Part shown: positions 1 to 7,956 of the stretch, in pieces
How the letters are laid out: each line of letters opens with the position of its first letter
Position numbering within the stretch: the first letter of the stretch is position 1
Assembly (NCBI GenBank): GCA_035542475.1
Contig: DATKLL010000041.1
Span: 1 to 37,825, forward strand
From: DATKLL01 sp035542475
GTDB lineage: Bacteria; Desulfobacterota; Syntrophia; Syntrophales; UBA2185
DNA length: 37,825 nucleotides
Direction: 5' to 3'
Translations under genes and position numbers: made by a program
Notes under the pieces: generated by a model
The model's database searches: none
Seen by the model: only the letters and a program-made list of their open reading frames with translations
What the model was told of the DNA's origin: nothing

Positions 1-1
1 T

Positions 2-1513
2 TTTATACGTCAGGAGGTATCTAGAGAAAAAGCCATCGCGCTCTTCCAGGATAAAGGTGAATCATATAAGGTCGAACTTATAAATAATTTACCGGAAAAT
101 ATAAAGACGGTCAGTCTCTACAGTCAGGACGGGTATGTGGATCTGTGTCGCGGTCCTCATATACCTTCTACGGGAATGATCAAGGCGTTTAAGTTATTAA
201 GTGTGGCGGGGGCGTATTGGCGGGGTGATGAGAAGAACAAGATGCTCCAGCGTATATACGGGACAGGGTTTGCGACGAAAGATGCGCTGGACGAGTATCT
301 CCATATCATTGAAGAGGCAAAAAAAAGGGATCACCGTAAGCTGGGGAAAGAGCTGGACCTCTTCCAGATAAGTGATGAAGCGGGGGCAGGTCTGGTCATA
401 TTTCATCCCAAAGGGACCATGCTGCGGACCATAATCGAGGACTGGGAAAGGAAGGAACACCTGAAACGCGGATACGAGATGGTAATCGGGCCCCAGATAC
501 TGAAAGTTGATCTCTGGAAGAAATCGGGACATTTCGACCATTACAGAGATAATATGTATTTCACAGAGATAGAAGATCAGGGGTATGGGATAAAGCCTAT
601 GAACTGCCTTTCCCACATGCTGATATATAAATCAAAGATCCGCAGTTATCGTGACCTGCCGCTCCGGTACTTCGAGCTTGGCACCGTCCACCGGCATGAA
701 AAGACAGGCGTGCTCCATGGCCTGACGAGGGTACGCCAGTTTACACAGGATGATGCGCACATCTTATGTACACCGGAACAGTTGAACAGTGAAATCACCG
801 GCATTGCCGAATTTGTAAGCTATGCCATGAAAATTTTCGGCTTTGACTACAGCATAGAGCTTAGTACAAGGCCGGAAAATTCTATCGGGTCTGATGAGGA
901 TTGGGAGATGGCGACGGCGGCATTGGAGAATGCCCTCAAGGTAAACAGCATGTCATATGAAGTTAATGAGGGAGACGGTGCATTTTACGGACCCAAGATC
1001 GATTTTAAGCTGAAAGACGCCTTGAACAGAAAATGGCAGTGCGCTACTATCCAATGCGATTTTACCCTTCCGGAACGGTTTGAACTCAGCTATATAGGCG
1101 CAGATGGAGATAAACACAGGCCGGTAATGCTGCACAGGGTGATTCTCGGGTCTATAGAACGCTTTCTGGGGGTGTTGATAGAGCACTATGCTGGAGCCTT
1201 CCCTCTCTGGCTGTCACCGGTGCAGGCGGTTCTGATGACTGTTACAGATAAACATATCCCCTATGGAGAAGAGGTTTACTTACAATTGACCAACGCAGGA
1301 ATTCGCGTGGAGAAGGATTTCAGGAATGAAAAGCTGGGATATAAGATCAGAGAAGCCCAGGTTCAGAAGATACCATATATGCTGGTAATTGGCGATCGGG
1401 AGATGGAATCGAATCGTGTCTCTCCCCGTGAGCGGAGTGGTAAAGACCTAGGTGCCATCGGGATTAATGAGTTTATGGAACTCGTACGGGAGAAGTGCTC
1501 ACAGTATAAATAG
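2..1513 (+). CDS. thrS: Threonyl-tRNA synthetase, 3' part (5' end outside window)
   Basis: Charges tRNA-Thr with threonine in the cytoplasm. The reading frame is open from base 2, so the gene begins upstream; 503 residues are visible against about 640 for the family, so the TGS domain and part of the second additional domain are missing. The visible part starts in the second additional (editing) domain, with the motif VDLCRGPH just after base 137. The class II catalytic core follows. Its zinc ligands are recognisable: Cys in KPMNCLSHM (codon at 605-607), His in DDAHILC and His in MLHRVILGS. The C-terminal anticodon-binding domain begins near FPLWLSPVQ. It is the first gene of the conserved thrS-infC-rpmI-rplT-pheS-pheT block. 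Identification is secure; only the truncation by the window edge limits it. Confidence 0.97.
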   Translation, partial: FIRQEVSREKAIALFQDKGESYKVELINNLPENIKTVSLYSQDGYVDLCRGPHIPSTGMIKAFKLLSVAGAYWRGDEKNKMLQRIYGTGFATKDALDEYLHIIEEAKKRDHRKLGKELDLFQISDEAGAGLVIFHPKGTMLRTIIEDWERKEHLKRGYEMVIGPQILKVDLWKKSGHFDHYRDNMYFTEIEDQGYGIKPMNCLSHMLIYKSKIRSYRDLPLRYFELGTVHRHEKTGVLHGLTRVRQFTQDDAHILCTPEQLNSEITGIAEFVSYAMKIFGFDYSIELSTRPENSIGSDEDWEMATAALENALKVNSMSYEVNEGDGAFYGPKIDFKLKDALNRKWQCATIQCDFTLPERFELSYIGADGDKHRPVMLHRVILGSIERFLGVLIEHYAGAFPLWLSPVQAVLMTVTDKHIPYGEEVYLQLTNAGIRVEKDFRNEKLGYKIREAQVQKIPYMLVIGDREMESNRVSPRERSGKDLGAIGINEFMELVREKCSQYK

Positions 1514-1589
1514 AGGTAAATGCAAAGCACTAAGTCAGAAATTCTAAATAGTTCAAAATTCAAATGCAAAAAATGTTTAGGATTTCGAT

Positions 1590-1610
1590 ATAAAAATTTA
1601 AGATTTTTAT
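1590..1610 (+). promoter_or_regulatory. AT-only hairpin just upstream of infC
   Basis: The arms ATAAAAAT (1590-1597) and ATTTTTAT (1603-1610) are perfect inverted repeats around a 5-base loop, ending 5 bases before the infC Shine-Dalgarno sequence. The stem has only A-T pairs and is therefore weak. It could be an old terminator remnant for thrS (a T-rich arm follows) or could affect access to the infC ribosome-binding site. No function is established. Confidence 0.35.
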
Positions 1611-1627
1611 TATGCAGGAGGTGACCT

Positions 1628-2134
1628 ATAACCAAGGAGTTAAACATAAACCAAGAGATTAAGTCGACCACCGTCAGGGTTATTGAAGAAGGTAAGCAGT
1701 TGGGTATAATGTCTCTTGCTGATGCACTAGACGTAGCGGCCAAAGCGGGTCTGGATCTGGTTGAGGTTGCTCCCAATTCGACTCCACCTGTTTGCCGAAT
1801 CATGGATTATGGGAAATTCCGATACCAGCAGAGTAAGAAGCAGCAGGTCGCAAAAAAAAGCCAGAGTATAATTCAGGTAAAGGAAATCAGAATAAGACCC
1901 AAGACTGATGAACATGATCTGCAGGTGAAGATCAAACATATCAAGAAATTTCTCAGCCAGAACGATAAAGTAAAGATAACCATGATGTTCAGAGGACGTG
2001 AAATGGCTTATACCGACCTTGGCAAGAAGATAATGGAGGATGTGCAAAAGACGCTGGCAGATGTAGGTGTCATTGATCAACAACCGAGGTTGGAGGGCAG
2101 AAATATGGTCATGATGGTTTCGCCGAAGAAATAG
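1628..2134 (+). CDS. infC: Translation initiation factor IF-3, ATA start
   Basis: IF-3 binds the 30S subunit and monitors start-codon and initiator-tRNA choice. The protein is 168 residues and carries the signature run from RVIEEGKQLGIMS through PPVCRIMDYGKFRYQQSKK (N-terminal domain), then the C-terminal domain with KEIRIRP and DLQVKIKHIKKFL. The start is placed at the ATA codon 1628 because an ideal AGGAGG lies at 1616-1621, six bases upstream, and a stop occurs in frame at 1622. The next in-frame candidates (TTG 1700, ATG 1709) would remove the conserved N-terminus and have no good ribosome-binding site. Non-canonical AUU/AUA/AUC starts are a known conserved feature of infC, used for autoregulation by IF-3 itself. 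Downstream come rpmI and rplT as usual. Confidence 0.95.
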   Translation: MTKELNINQEIKSTTVRVIEEGKQLGIMSLADALDVAAKAGLDLVEVAPNSTPPVCRIMDYGKFRYQQSKKQQVAKKSQSIIQVKEIRIRPKTDEHDLQVKIKHIKKFLSQNDKVKITMMFRGREMAYTDLGKKIMEDVQKTLADVGVIDQQPRLEGRNMVMMVSPKK

Positions 2135-2260
2135 AGCAGGAAACTCTAAGCACGAAATGCGGAATACCAAACACAGTCGGGATAAAATGACCAAATTGTT
2201 AAAAGCTTTGTTTAGAATTTAGATATTAGAATCTGGGATTTATATACGAGGGGTGATTTA

Positions 2261-2458
2261 ATGCCAAAAATAAAAACACACAAGGGAGCGGCAAAAAGGT
2301 TTAGCCTTACGGGAACAGGTAAGGTAAAAAGAAGTAAGGCTTATGCTAGTCATATTCTCACGAAAAAATCGACAAAAAGAAAAAGAAATTTGAGAAAGTC
2401 TACTATTCTCGATAAAAAGGATACGAGGGGAATAAAGACCTTAATCCCGTATATGTAG
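2261..2458 (+). CDS. rpmI: 50S ribosomal protein L35
   Basis: A small, very basic ribosomal protein of the large subunit, 65 residues, the normal family length. It begins MPKIKTHKGAAKRF, the family hallmark, and has the usual Lys/Arg-rich middle. A GAGGGG ribosome-binding site precedes the ATG at about eight bases. It lies between infC and rplT, as in most bacteria; in E. coli this pair is translationally repressed by L20, but I do not recognise the L20-binding structure here. Confidence 0.97.
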   Translation: MPKIKTHKGAAKRFSLTGTGKVKRSKAYASHILTKKSTKRKRNLRKSTILDKKDTRGIKTLIPYM

Positions 2459-2552
2459 AGATTGGAAACGAGACTGAGACACGGTCTGTTTTAAATTCAG
2501 TAATGGAATGCTGTATTAAGTTCTTAATAATTAAGTTGGGAGAGCAGAAGGG

Positions 2553-2915
2553 ATGTCAAGAGTAAAAAGAAGTATTACCGCAAAAAAGAAGAGGCGAAAA
2601 ATTCTGAAAATGGCTAAGGGTTATTTCGGAGCCCGGAGCCGGTTATTGAAGACAGCCACGGAAGCCGTGGAAAGAGCGATGAAGTACGCCTACAGGGATA
2701 GAAGAGTGCGGAAAAGAGATTTCAGGAAATTGTGGATAGCGAGGATTAATGCAGCCGCACGAACTCATGAGATATCATATAGCCGGTTAATTGACGGTAT
2801 GAAAAAAGCGGGTGTGGAAATTGACAGAAAGACCTTGGCCGAACTCGCCGTTCATGATCCTCGCGGATTTTCTGAAATAGTCAGTATAGCAAAGGGTAAG
2901 CTGCAAGCATGCTAA
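2553..2915 (+). CDS. rplT: 50S ribosomal protein L20
   Basis: L20 is an early 23S rRNA-binding assembly protein. The product is 120 residues (family about 115-120) and opens MSRVKRSITAKKKRRK, then GYFGARSRLLKTA and the core YAYRDRRVRKRDFRKLWIAR, all family signatures. The ATG follows a GGGAGAGCAGAAGGG purine-rich ribosome-binding region. Its last codons overlap the start of pheS by 7 bases (ATGCTAA), so the two are probably translationally coupled. Confidence 0.97.
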   Translation: MSRVKRSITAKKKRRKILKMAKGYFGARSRLLKTATEAVERAMKYAYRDRRVRKRDFRKLWIARINAAARTHEISYSRLIDGMKKAGVEIDRKTLAELAVHDPRGFSEIVSIAKGKLQAC

Positions 2916-3925
2916 AGGAACTAGAGGATCTTCAAAAGCAGGCGGAATCTGAATTACGCGCTTCAAAAACTGGAGAGGAGTTTCTTGCTGTAAGAACAAA
3001 GTATTTGGGCAGGAAGGGGATACTGACAAAGTTTCTCCGAAACCTTGGGAATATCGAACCGGAAAAAAGACCATTAATCGGGAATCGCTGCAATGAAATT
3101 AAAAACACCCTTAATGAGAAGATAGAAAACTCTCTGAAGATTATAACAAACCTGAAAAAGAATGAAATTCTTCTTCATGATAGAATAGATGTAACACTAC
3201 CCGGAAGAAAAATAAAATACGGCAGAGTTCATCCCATAACTCAAGTCTGCCAGGAGATATGCGGCATACTTGCAGGATTTGGCTTTGCTGTTGTCGAAGG
3301 TCCGGAAATTGAACTGGACTATTACAATTTCGAAGCGCTGAATATTCCCAAAAACCACCCTGCACGTGATATGCAGGATACGTTCTATGTAGAAGATAAT
3401 ATCGTCCTGCGTACACATACCTCACCGGTTCAAATCAGGGTCATGGAAAAGCAGAGACCTCCAGTGAGAATTCTTTCACCCGGCCGGGTGTATCGTCCCG
3501 ATTCGGATATATCTCATACACCCATGTTCCATCAGATTGAAGGTCTGTTGGTGGATAAAGGGATAACCTTTGGTGACTTGAAAGGTATTCTCACATCATT
3601 TCTCAAACAAATGTTCGGTGAGGGTACGGCGCTAAGATTTCGTCCCAGTTTTTTCCCCTTTACCGAGCCGAGTGCTGAGGTTGACATTAAATGTGTCATG
3701 TGCAATGGCGATGGTTGCCGTGTATGCTCTCAAAGCGGTTGGCTTGAAATTCTCGGATCAGGGATGGTGGACCCCGAAGTTTTTAAGAATGTAGATTACG
3801 ATCCGGAAGAATTTACCGGTTTTGCTTTCGGACTAGGTCTTGAGCGAATTGCGATGCTTAAGTATGGCATATCCGATATCCGGTTGTTTTTTGAAAATGA
3901 CTGCAGGTTCCTGGAGCAATTCTAA
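2909..3925 (+). CDS. pheS: Phenylalanyl-tRNA synthetase alpha subunit
   Basis: Catalytic subunit of the alpha2-beta2 phenylalanyl-tRNA synthetase. The product has 338 residues, normal for the family. It shows the N-terminal coiled-coil tRNA-binding arm (about residues 1-90), then the class II core: motif 1 region HPITQVCQEI with FGFAVVEGPEIE, motif 2 with LRTHTSPVQIRVM and the FRPSFFPFTEPSAEVD stretch, and motif 3 with GFAFGLGLERIAMLKYG. It overlaps rplT by 7 bases. Unusually, the partner pheT begins 229 bases later instead of following directly. Confidence 0.97.
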   Translation: MLKELEDLQKQAESELRASKTGEEFLAVRTKYLGRKGILTKFLRNLGNIEPEKRPLIGNRCNEIKNTLNEKIENSLKIITNLKKNEILLHDRIDVTLPGRKIKYGRVHPITQVCQEICGILAGFGFAVVEGPEIELDYYNFEALNIPKNHPARDMQDTFYVEDNIVLRTHTSPVQIRVMEKQRPPVRILSPGRVYRPDSDISHTPMFHQIEGLLVDKGITFGDLKGILTSFLKQMFGEGTALRFRPSFFPFTEPSAEVDIKCVMCNGDGCRVCSQSGWLEILGSGMVDPEVFKNVDYDPEEFTGFAFGLGLERIAMLKYGISDIRLFFENDCRFLEQF

Positions 3926-4154
3926 TATTTAATTGTTAGTTGCAGTGTACACAAAACCGAAAATTGTTTTCAGAAAGTGCTCAAAATCTTCTTTCGACCA
4001 TTCTAACACTCACTTCACTGCAAAGGAAACGACTCGCGCTTCGCGCTCAGACATTTGCTTTTGCGGGTATTTCACTTTGTCAAGAATGGTTGCGAAAAAA
4101 CCTTCAATTCACCCTTTTTGAAAGCAATTTGAAAGAGGTTCAGGATTTATATTT
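3926..4154 (+). repeat. 229-base pheS-pheT spacer with inverted repeats, probable inserted element
   Basis: pheS and pheT are normally nearly contiguous, so this non-coding stretch looks inserted. It contains an imperfect inverted repeat, ACCATTCT at 3997-4004 and AGAATGGT at 4083-4090, extended outward by TTCG and CGAA with a two-base bulge. It also has a compact GCGC-TTC-GCGC hairpin near 4035-4050 and a short CACT-rich direct repeat near 4006-4018. Two small open frames cross it but have no ribosome-binding site or protein-like composition. I read it as a small structured repeat or transcribed spacer; a homology search within the genome would settle it. Confidence 0.45.
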
Positions 4155-6572
4155 ATGTTAGTCAGTCTGAGATGGCTTAAGGATTATGTAGATGTCAGGA
4201 TTTCGCTCACCGAGCTTGTCGATCGGTTAACAATGGCCGGTCTTGAGGTAGATGCCGTCAAGGAAACAGGTCCTTCATTTACGAATGTTGTCGTCGCAAA
4301 GATTCTTTCCGTAAAACCTCATCCTTCAGCAAATAATTGTTTACTCTGTGAAGTTTCTATGGGTGAAAGTAGCCTGCCGGTCGTTTGTGGTGCCAGTAAC
4401 ATCCATACCGGTGATGTGGTTCCTCTGGCAAAAATCGGGGCAACTCTACCTGGCGGTTATACAATCAGGAGCTCAAAAATCAGAGGTGAGATATCTGAGG
4501 GTATGCTCTGTTCCGAACAGGAATTGGGGGTAGGAAGTGACGAGGCGGGGATCATGATTCTCCCAGGAGATCTTACTATCGGCGAAGATCTTTCAAAGGC
4601 ACTTGATCTGAATGACACTGTTCTTGATATTGCGATTACGCCAAATCGTTCAGACTGTTTAAGCATCATAGGTATAGCGCGCGAAATTGCCGCAATTACG
4701 GGAATGAAATTTAAGTATCCCGGTATTAATGTGATAGAGACTGAAGAGGATATAGATCGTGTCACGTCAGTAACTATACTCGATCCTGATCTCTGCCCAC
4801 GATACAGCGCCAGGATGGTAAAAAATGTTACAATAAAAACTTCACCTCTATGGATGCGCCAGAGACTGGAAGCAGTTGGCCTTCGCGCCATTAACAATAT
4901 TGTTGACATTACTAATTATGTGATGATCGAATTGGGTCAGCCTCTACACGCATTTGATTTTAGGTTTCTTGAGGAAGGGCGTATAGTAGTCAGGAAATCG
5001 CGCAAAGGAGAAAAATTCACATCACTCGATGAAAAGGAGCGTATCTTAGAGACTGATACGCTCATGATTTGTGATGGCATAAAACCAGTAGCTATTGCCG
5101 GCATTATGGGCGGTCTTAATTCTGAAGTCAAGGAGGACACAAAGACAATTCTTTTGGAAAGCGCTTATTTTGCACCGTCCTCTATTCGTAAGTCGGCAAA
5201 GCTGCTGGGCATGATTACTGATGCCGCGTTCAGATTCGGACGTGGCGTAGATCCTGAAGGTGTAGTCAGGGCGCTTAACAGGGCGGCGCAATTTATGGCA
5301 GAACTTTCCAATGGATCCGTCTGCAAGGGTTATATAGATCAATATCCTAAGAAAGTTGAAACTGCCAGAGACATTCCCTTCAGAATAAGGAGGGCCAATG
5401 ATATCCTGGGTACAAATATAAGTGCACACGAAAGTAACAGAATTCTGGGATGTTTGGATATGTCGATTCACAAGGAGAGCGAGGAAATTTACCGGGTGAC
5501 CCCACCAACATACAGGATAGACATAATGAGGGAAATAGACTTGATAGAAGAATTGGCAAGACTTCATGGCTATGACAATATCCCCGTAACTTTGCCTCCG
5601 GTTTCAGTTTTGACAATAGTGAAGGATAATAAAAGAATTCTCACAGACAGAATACGGAAAATTCTGGGAGGATCCGGATACTCAGAGATAATCACGTATA
5701 GTTTTATTTCTTCTGACCTGATAGATCAACTGGGGCTTTCTTCAGAAGATGAACGGCGAAAAACTGTGAAGATAAGGAATCCTCTATCGGAAGACCAGTC
5801 GGTAATGCGGTCAACGCTCCTTTGCAGCCTTCTGGAAACAATGAAGAAAAATGCAAATAACGGCTGCTTTGACCTCAAGATATTTGAGATCGGCCGGGTT
5901 TTTTTTCATCAACAGGAAGGAGAGCTTCCGATTGAAAAGAACATGATTGGATGCCTTATAACAGGTCTGCGTTCCGATGATTTTTGGTCATCAAAGCTGC
6001 ATGCAGATTTTTACGAAATAAAAGGATGCATAGAGAATATCTTTGATAGTCTAAAAATTTCAGGTTTAAAGTTCAAGTCTGATTACAGGGAAGCCTTCCT
6101 CCATTCGGGAAAGTCCTCTGGGGTATTTGTTGATGATAAATTATTAGGATTCTTAGGGGAGGTACATCCGGATGTACTCATGCGGATGGATTTAAAGAAT
6201 CCTGCCTATGTCTTTGAAATTAATTTAGATATTCTGGCTGACTATTTTTCCGACAAGGTATTATATAAAGACCTGCCGAGATTTCCATCGGTCGTGAGAG
6301 ATGTGGCATTTGTGGTTGACCAAGGGATGGAAACGGATAAAATGCTTAATCTTGCCATGGATATGGACAAAGAATTGCTTGAAAAAGTAAGTATTTTTGA
6401 TGTATATTCGGGCAAAAGTGTACCTCATGGTAAAAAAAGTTTGGGATTAAGGTTTACATACCGCGCTTCTGACAGAACATTGACGGATGATCAGGTGAAT
6501 CAGGTACACAGCGGGATTGTAAAAAACATTGTTGGTTTGACTGGGGCAAAAATCAGGGGAGAAGAAAATTAG
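4155..6572 (+). CDS. pheT: Phenylalanyl-tRNA synthetase beta subunit
   Basis: Structural, tRNA-binding and editing subunit of phenylalanyl-tRNA synthetase; 805 residues, full length. In order: N-terminal MLVSLRWLKDYVD; the EMAP/OB-type tRNA-binding domain at about 40-150 (VVVAKILSVKPHPSANN, VVCGASNI); the B3/B4 editing domain with NNIVDITNYVMIELGQPLHAFD; the B5 domain at about 400-470; the catalytic-like core with GYDNIPVTLPP; and the C-terminal ferredoxin-fold anticodon-binding domain starting near DLPRFPSVVRDVAFVV. It is followed 29 bases later by ihfA, the usual partner order. Confidence 0.97.
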   Translation: MLVSLRWLKDYVDVRISLTELVDRLTMAGLEVDAVKETGPSFTNVVVAKILSVKPHPSANNCLLCEVSMGESSLPVVCGASNIHTGDVVPLAKIGATLPGGYTIRSSKIRGEISEGMLCSEQELGVGSDEAGIMILPGDLTIGEDLSKALDLNDTVLDIAITPNRSDCLSIIGIAREIAAITGMKFKYPGINVIETEEDIDRVTSVTILDPDLCPRYSARMVKNVTIKTSPLWMRQRLEAVGLRAINNIVDITNYVMIELGQPLHAFDFRFLEEGRIVVRKSRKGEKFTSLDEKERILETDTLMICDGIKPVAIAGIMGGLNSEVKEDTKTILLESAYFAPSSIRKSAKLLGMITDAAFRFGRGVDPEGVVRALNRAAQFMAELSNGSVCKGYIDQYPKKVETARDIPFRIRRANDILGTNISAHESNRILGCLDMSIHKESEEIYRVTPPTYRIDIMREIDLIEELARLHGYDNIPVTLPPVSVLTIVKDNKRILTDRIRKILGGSGYSEIITYSFISSDLIDQLGLSSEDERRKTVKIRNPLSEDQSVMRSTLLCSLLETMKKNANNGCFDLKIFEIGRVFFHQQEGELPIEKNMIGCLITGLRSDDFWSSKLHADFYEIKGCIENIFDSLKISGLKFKSDYREAFLHSGKSSGVFVDDKLLGFLGEVHPDVLMRMDLKNPAYVFEINLDILADYFSDKVLYKDLPRFPSVVRDVAFVVDQGMETDKMLNLAMDMDKELLEKVSIFDVYSGKSVPHGKKSLGLRFTYRASDRTLTDDQVNQVHSGIVKNIVGLTGAKIRGEEN

Positions 6573-6601
6573 ATATCTGAAAGATTGTGGGGAGGTTAGA
6601 G

Positions 6602-6877
6602 ATGACGAAGATTGATATTATTCAGGATGTGTATGAGAAACTGGGATTTTCGAAGAAAGATGCGGCCAGGATTGTTGAGTCGGTTTTTGAGATCATGAAG
6701 GATAGTCTTGCCAACGGTGAAAAGATAAAAATTTCCGGCTTCGGTAACTTTTCGGTCAAGGAAAAGAAATCCCGCAGGGGCAGAAATCCCCAGACGGGAA
6801 GTGAGATAGAGATATCAGCAAGGAAAGTGCTTACCTTTAAATCGAGTCAGGTGTTACGTAAGGCACTTAATAGTTAA
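6602..6877 (+). CDS. ihfA: Integration host factor alpha / HU-family DNA-binding protein
   Basis: A small nucleoid protein that bends DNA as a dimer. The product is 91 residues from the ATG at 6602, chosen because GGGGAGG lies at 6589-6595 immediately upstream; a GTG at 6587 in frame overlaps that site and is rejected. Features are the N-terminal helical part (KIDIIQDVYEKLGFSKKDA), the GFGNFSVKEKKSRRGRNP core and the RNPQTG loop whose proline intercalates into DNA. Position directly after pheT is the classical ihfA site, favouring IHF-alpha over plain HU. A short AGCTTT/AAAGCT hairpin (6877-6896) follows the stop codon. Confidence 0.93.
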   Translation: MTKIDIIQDVYEKLGFSKKDAARIVESVFEIMKDSLANGEKIKISGFGNFSVKEKKSRRGRNPQTGSEIEISARKVLTFKSSQVLRKALNS

Positions 6878-7267
6878 GCTTTGAAGGTCAAAAGCTCTAA
6901 GCAATAAAGCCCGGTGACACATTAAAAACATTTCCCAGTAAGTTTCAGACGTAGCGTCGATAACCGTGCCGAAAGGGGTAGACTTCTTAAAAAACTCCAG
7001 AAGCAAGGTATTATCTTAGCCAGGTCAGGTTCAAGATAACCTCACCTGAGGGAAGAGTGCAGACGAATCTTCGACCAATGACTTTCTCTGACTTTGCGTG
7101 CGGTATGAAGATGTTTCAGGAGTGAATTTTCCAAAGCTATCAAGCCTGCAACGCTAAGCGAATTTAAAAAACAAATTGTTGTAAATCTAAGCCCCGGCCG
7201 GAAATACATATGTGTATCTTCAAGAGTCGATCTAAGTCTTGTTGTTAAATTAGGATTTAGCATTTAA
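6878..7267 (+). other. 390-base non-coding region with several hairpins
   Basis: No protein-like frame is present. Three inverted repeats follow one another on the plus strand: GACG/CGTC at 6948-6958 with a 3-base loop, CTTCT/AGAAG at 6983-7003, and a strong 28-base hairpin at 7021-7048 with arms CAGGTcAGGTT and AACCTcACCTG around a 6-base loop and one C-C mismatch. None is followed by a T run, so they are not ordinary terminators. The last part (7244-7266) is AT-rich with TTAGGATTTAGC. This could be a transcribed leader or small RNA between ihfA and merR; I do not recognise a known riboswitch or RNA family. Confidence 0.4.
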
Positions 7268-7606
7268 ATGGATATATCGCTTCCTGACAAGGAGTATTTT
7301 CGAATCGGAGAGGTCAGCAAGATCCTTGGTGTAGATCCATATGTAGTCAGATATTGGGAATCGGAGTTCAAATCAATAAAACCATTACGCACAAAATCCG
7401 ATCAGCGTCTGTTTAGGAGAAAAGACTTAGAAGAGTTGTTGATTATTAAAAATCTTCTCTATAATGAAAAATTTACCATCAGAGGGGCTAAAAAACAACT
7501 CTTGAAGATGAGAGAAACAATTATGCAATCTGATGTGACATATGAACAAGAGAGACTTGTTGAAATTAAAAAGGGATTACTGCAGATAAAAAAAATAGTA
7601 AGTTGA
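7268..7606 (+). CDS. MerR-family transcriptional regulator
   Basis: A 112-residue helix-turn-helix regulator. The N-terminal MerR HTH is clear: YFRIGEVSKILGVDPYVVRYWESEF, with the family wing sequence near RLFRRKDLEEL (residues about 9-60). The C-terminal part is a short helical segment with no cysteine or effector-binding domain, as in the small MerR-like proteins that regularly follow pheT-ihfA in deltaproteobacteria. Its target is unknown. The ribosome-binding site is weak (AGGA about 12 bases upstream). It converges on the PxxKW gene with a hairpin between them. Confidence 0.88.
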   Translation: MDISLPDKEYFRIGEVSKILGVDPYVVRYWESEFKSIKPLRTKSDQRLFRRKDLEELLIIKNLLYNEKFTIRGAKKQLLKMRETIMQSDVTYEQERLVEIKKGLLQIKKIVS

Positions 7607-7610
7607 AAAG

Positions 7611-7658
7611 AAAAAGGGACAGATACATCTTCGTTCAGGTAAAAGTAACCTGTCCCCC
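7611..7658 (-). terminator. Hairpin terminator for the PxxKW gene, REP-like
   Basis: GGGACAG (7616-7622) pairs with CTGTCCC (7650-7656), with inner TAC/GTA pairing. Read on the minus strand the distal arm runs into CTGTCCC followed by five T residues and TCTTTTC, a good intrinsic-terminator tail for the gene at 7675-7956. On the plus strand there is no T run, so it is less convincing for merR. The GGGACAG...CTGTCCC core also resembles dispersed REP-like palindromes common in this group of bacteria. Confidence 0.6.
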
Positions 7659-7674
7659 TGTCCTGACCATATCC

Positions 7675-7956
7675 TTAATGTTTGGCTGATCTTTTGGATG
7701 CCTTTAGCGGATTAATCTTTTGCGTTGCTTCTTGGATTTCTCTTTTGATGTGCGATGCTGTTGGACAGTTTCCAGAAAGCCATTTGCTAACGGGTTCAGG
7801 ATAGACCTTGCAATACTGACCGGTTGGGCAATCTATAATTTTATTGCAACCTTCACACTTATCAATAATGGCATGACAACTGCCTCCATTAAATCCACAA
7901 CCTTTCTTAGTCATGAAGGCGCATTCTGAACCAGTCTTGATGGTTTGACAAACCAT
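7675..7956 (-). CDS. PxxKW-family cysteine-rich protein
   Basis: A 93-residue cytosolic protein with nine cysteines (residues 3, 12, 20, 27, 34, 37, 43, 49 and 64) and the naming motif P55-V-S-K-W59. The family is known mainly from deltaproteobacteria and has no assigned function; the CEGC pair and spaced cysteines suggest metal or Fe-S binding, which is inference. The start is the ATG at 7956, not the in-frame GTG at 7965, because GAGGGGGTG lies upstream of the ATG with six-base spacing and would overlap the GTG. The tail (residues 70-93) is Lys/Arg/Ser-rich. The gene stands alone, diverging from ptsH across an AT-rich region. Confidence 0.82.
   Translation of the reverse strand: MVCQTIKTGSECAFMTKKGCGFNGGSCHAIIDKCEGCNKIIDCPTGQYCKVYPEPVSKWLSGNCPTASHIKREIQEATQKINPLKASKRSAKH

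Noticed and set aside
3933..4161. Two small overlapping open frames in the pheS-pheT spacer
   Set aside because: No ribosome-binding site, no recognisable protein pattern and overlap with each other and the pheT start.
4457..4909. 150-codon minus-strand frame inside pheT
   Set aside because: Antisense shadow of pheT with low-complexity Ser/Arg composition.
7021..7048. T-arm-like sequence GGTTCAAGATAACC that could belong to a tRNA
   Set aside because: The seven-base T loop and five-pair stem do not line up, and no acceptor, D or anticodon arm is nearby; it is a simple hairpin.
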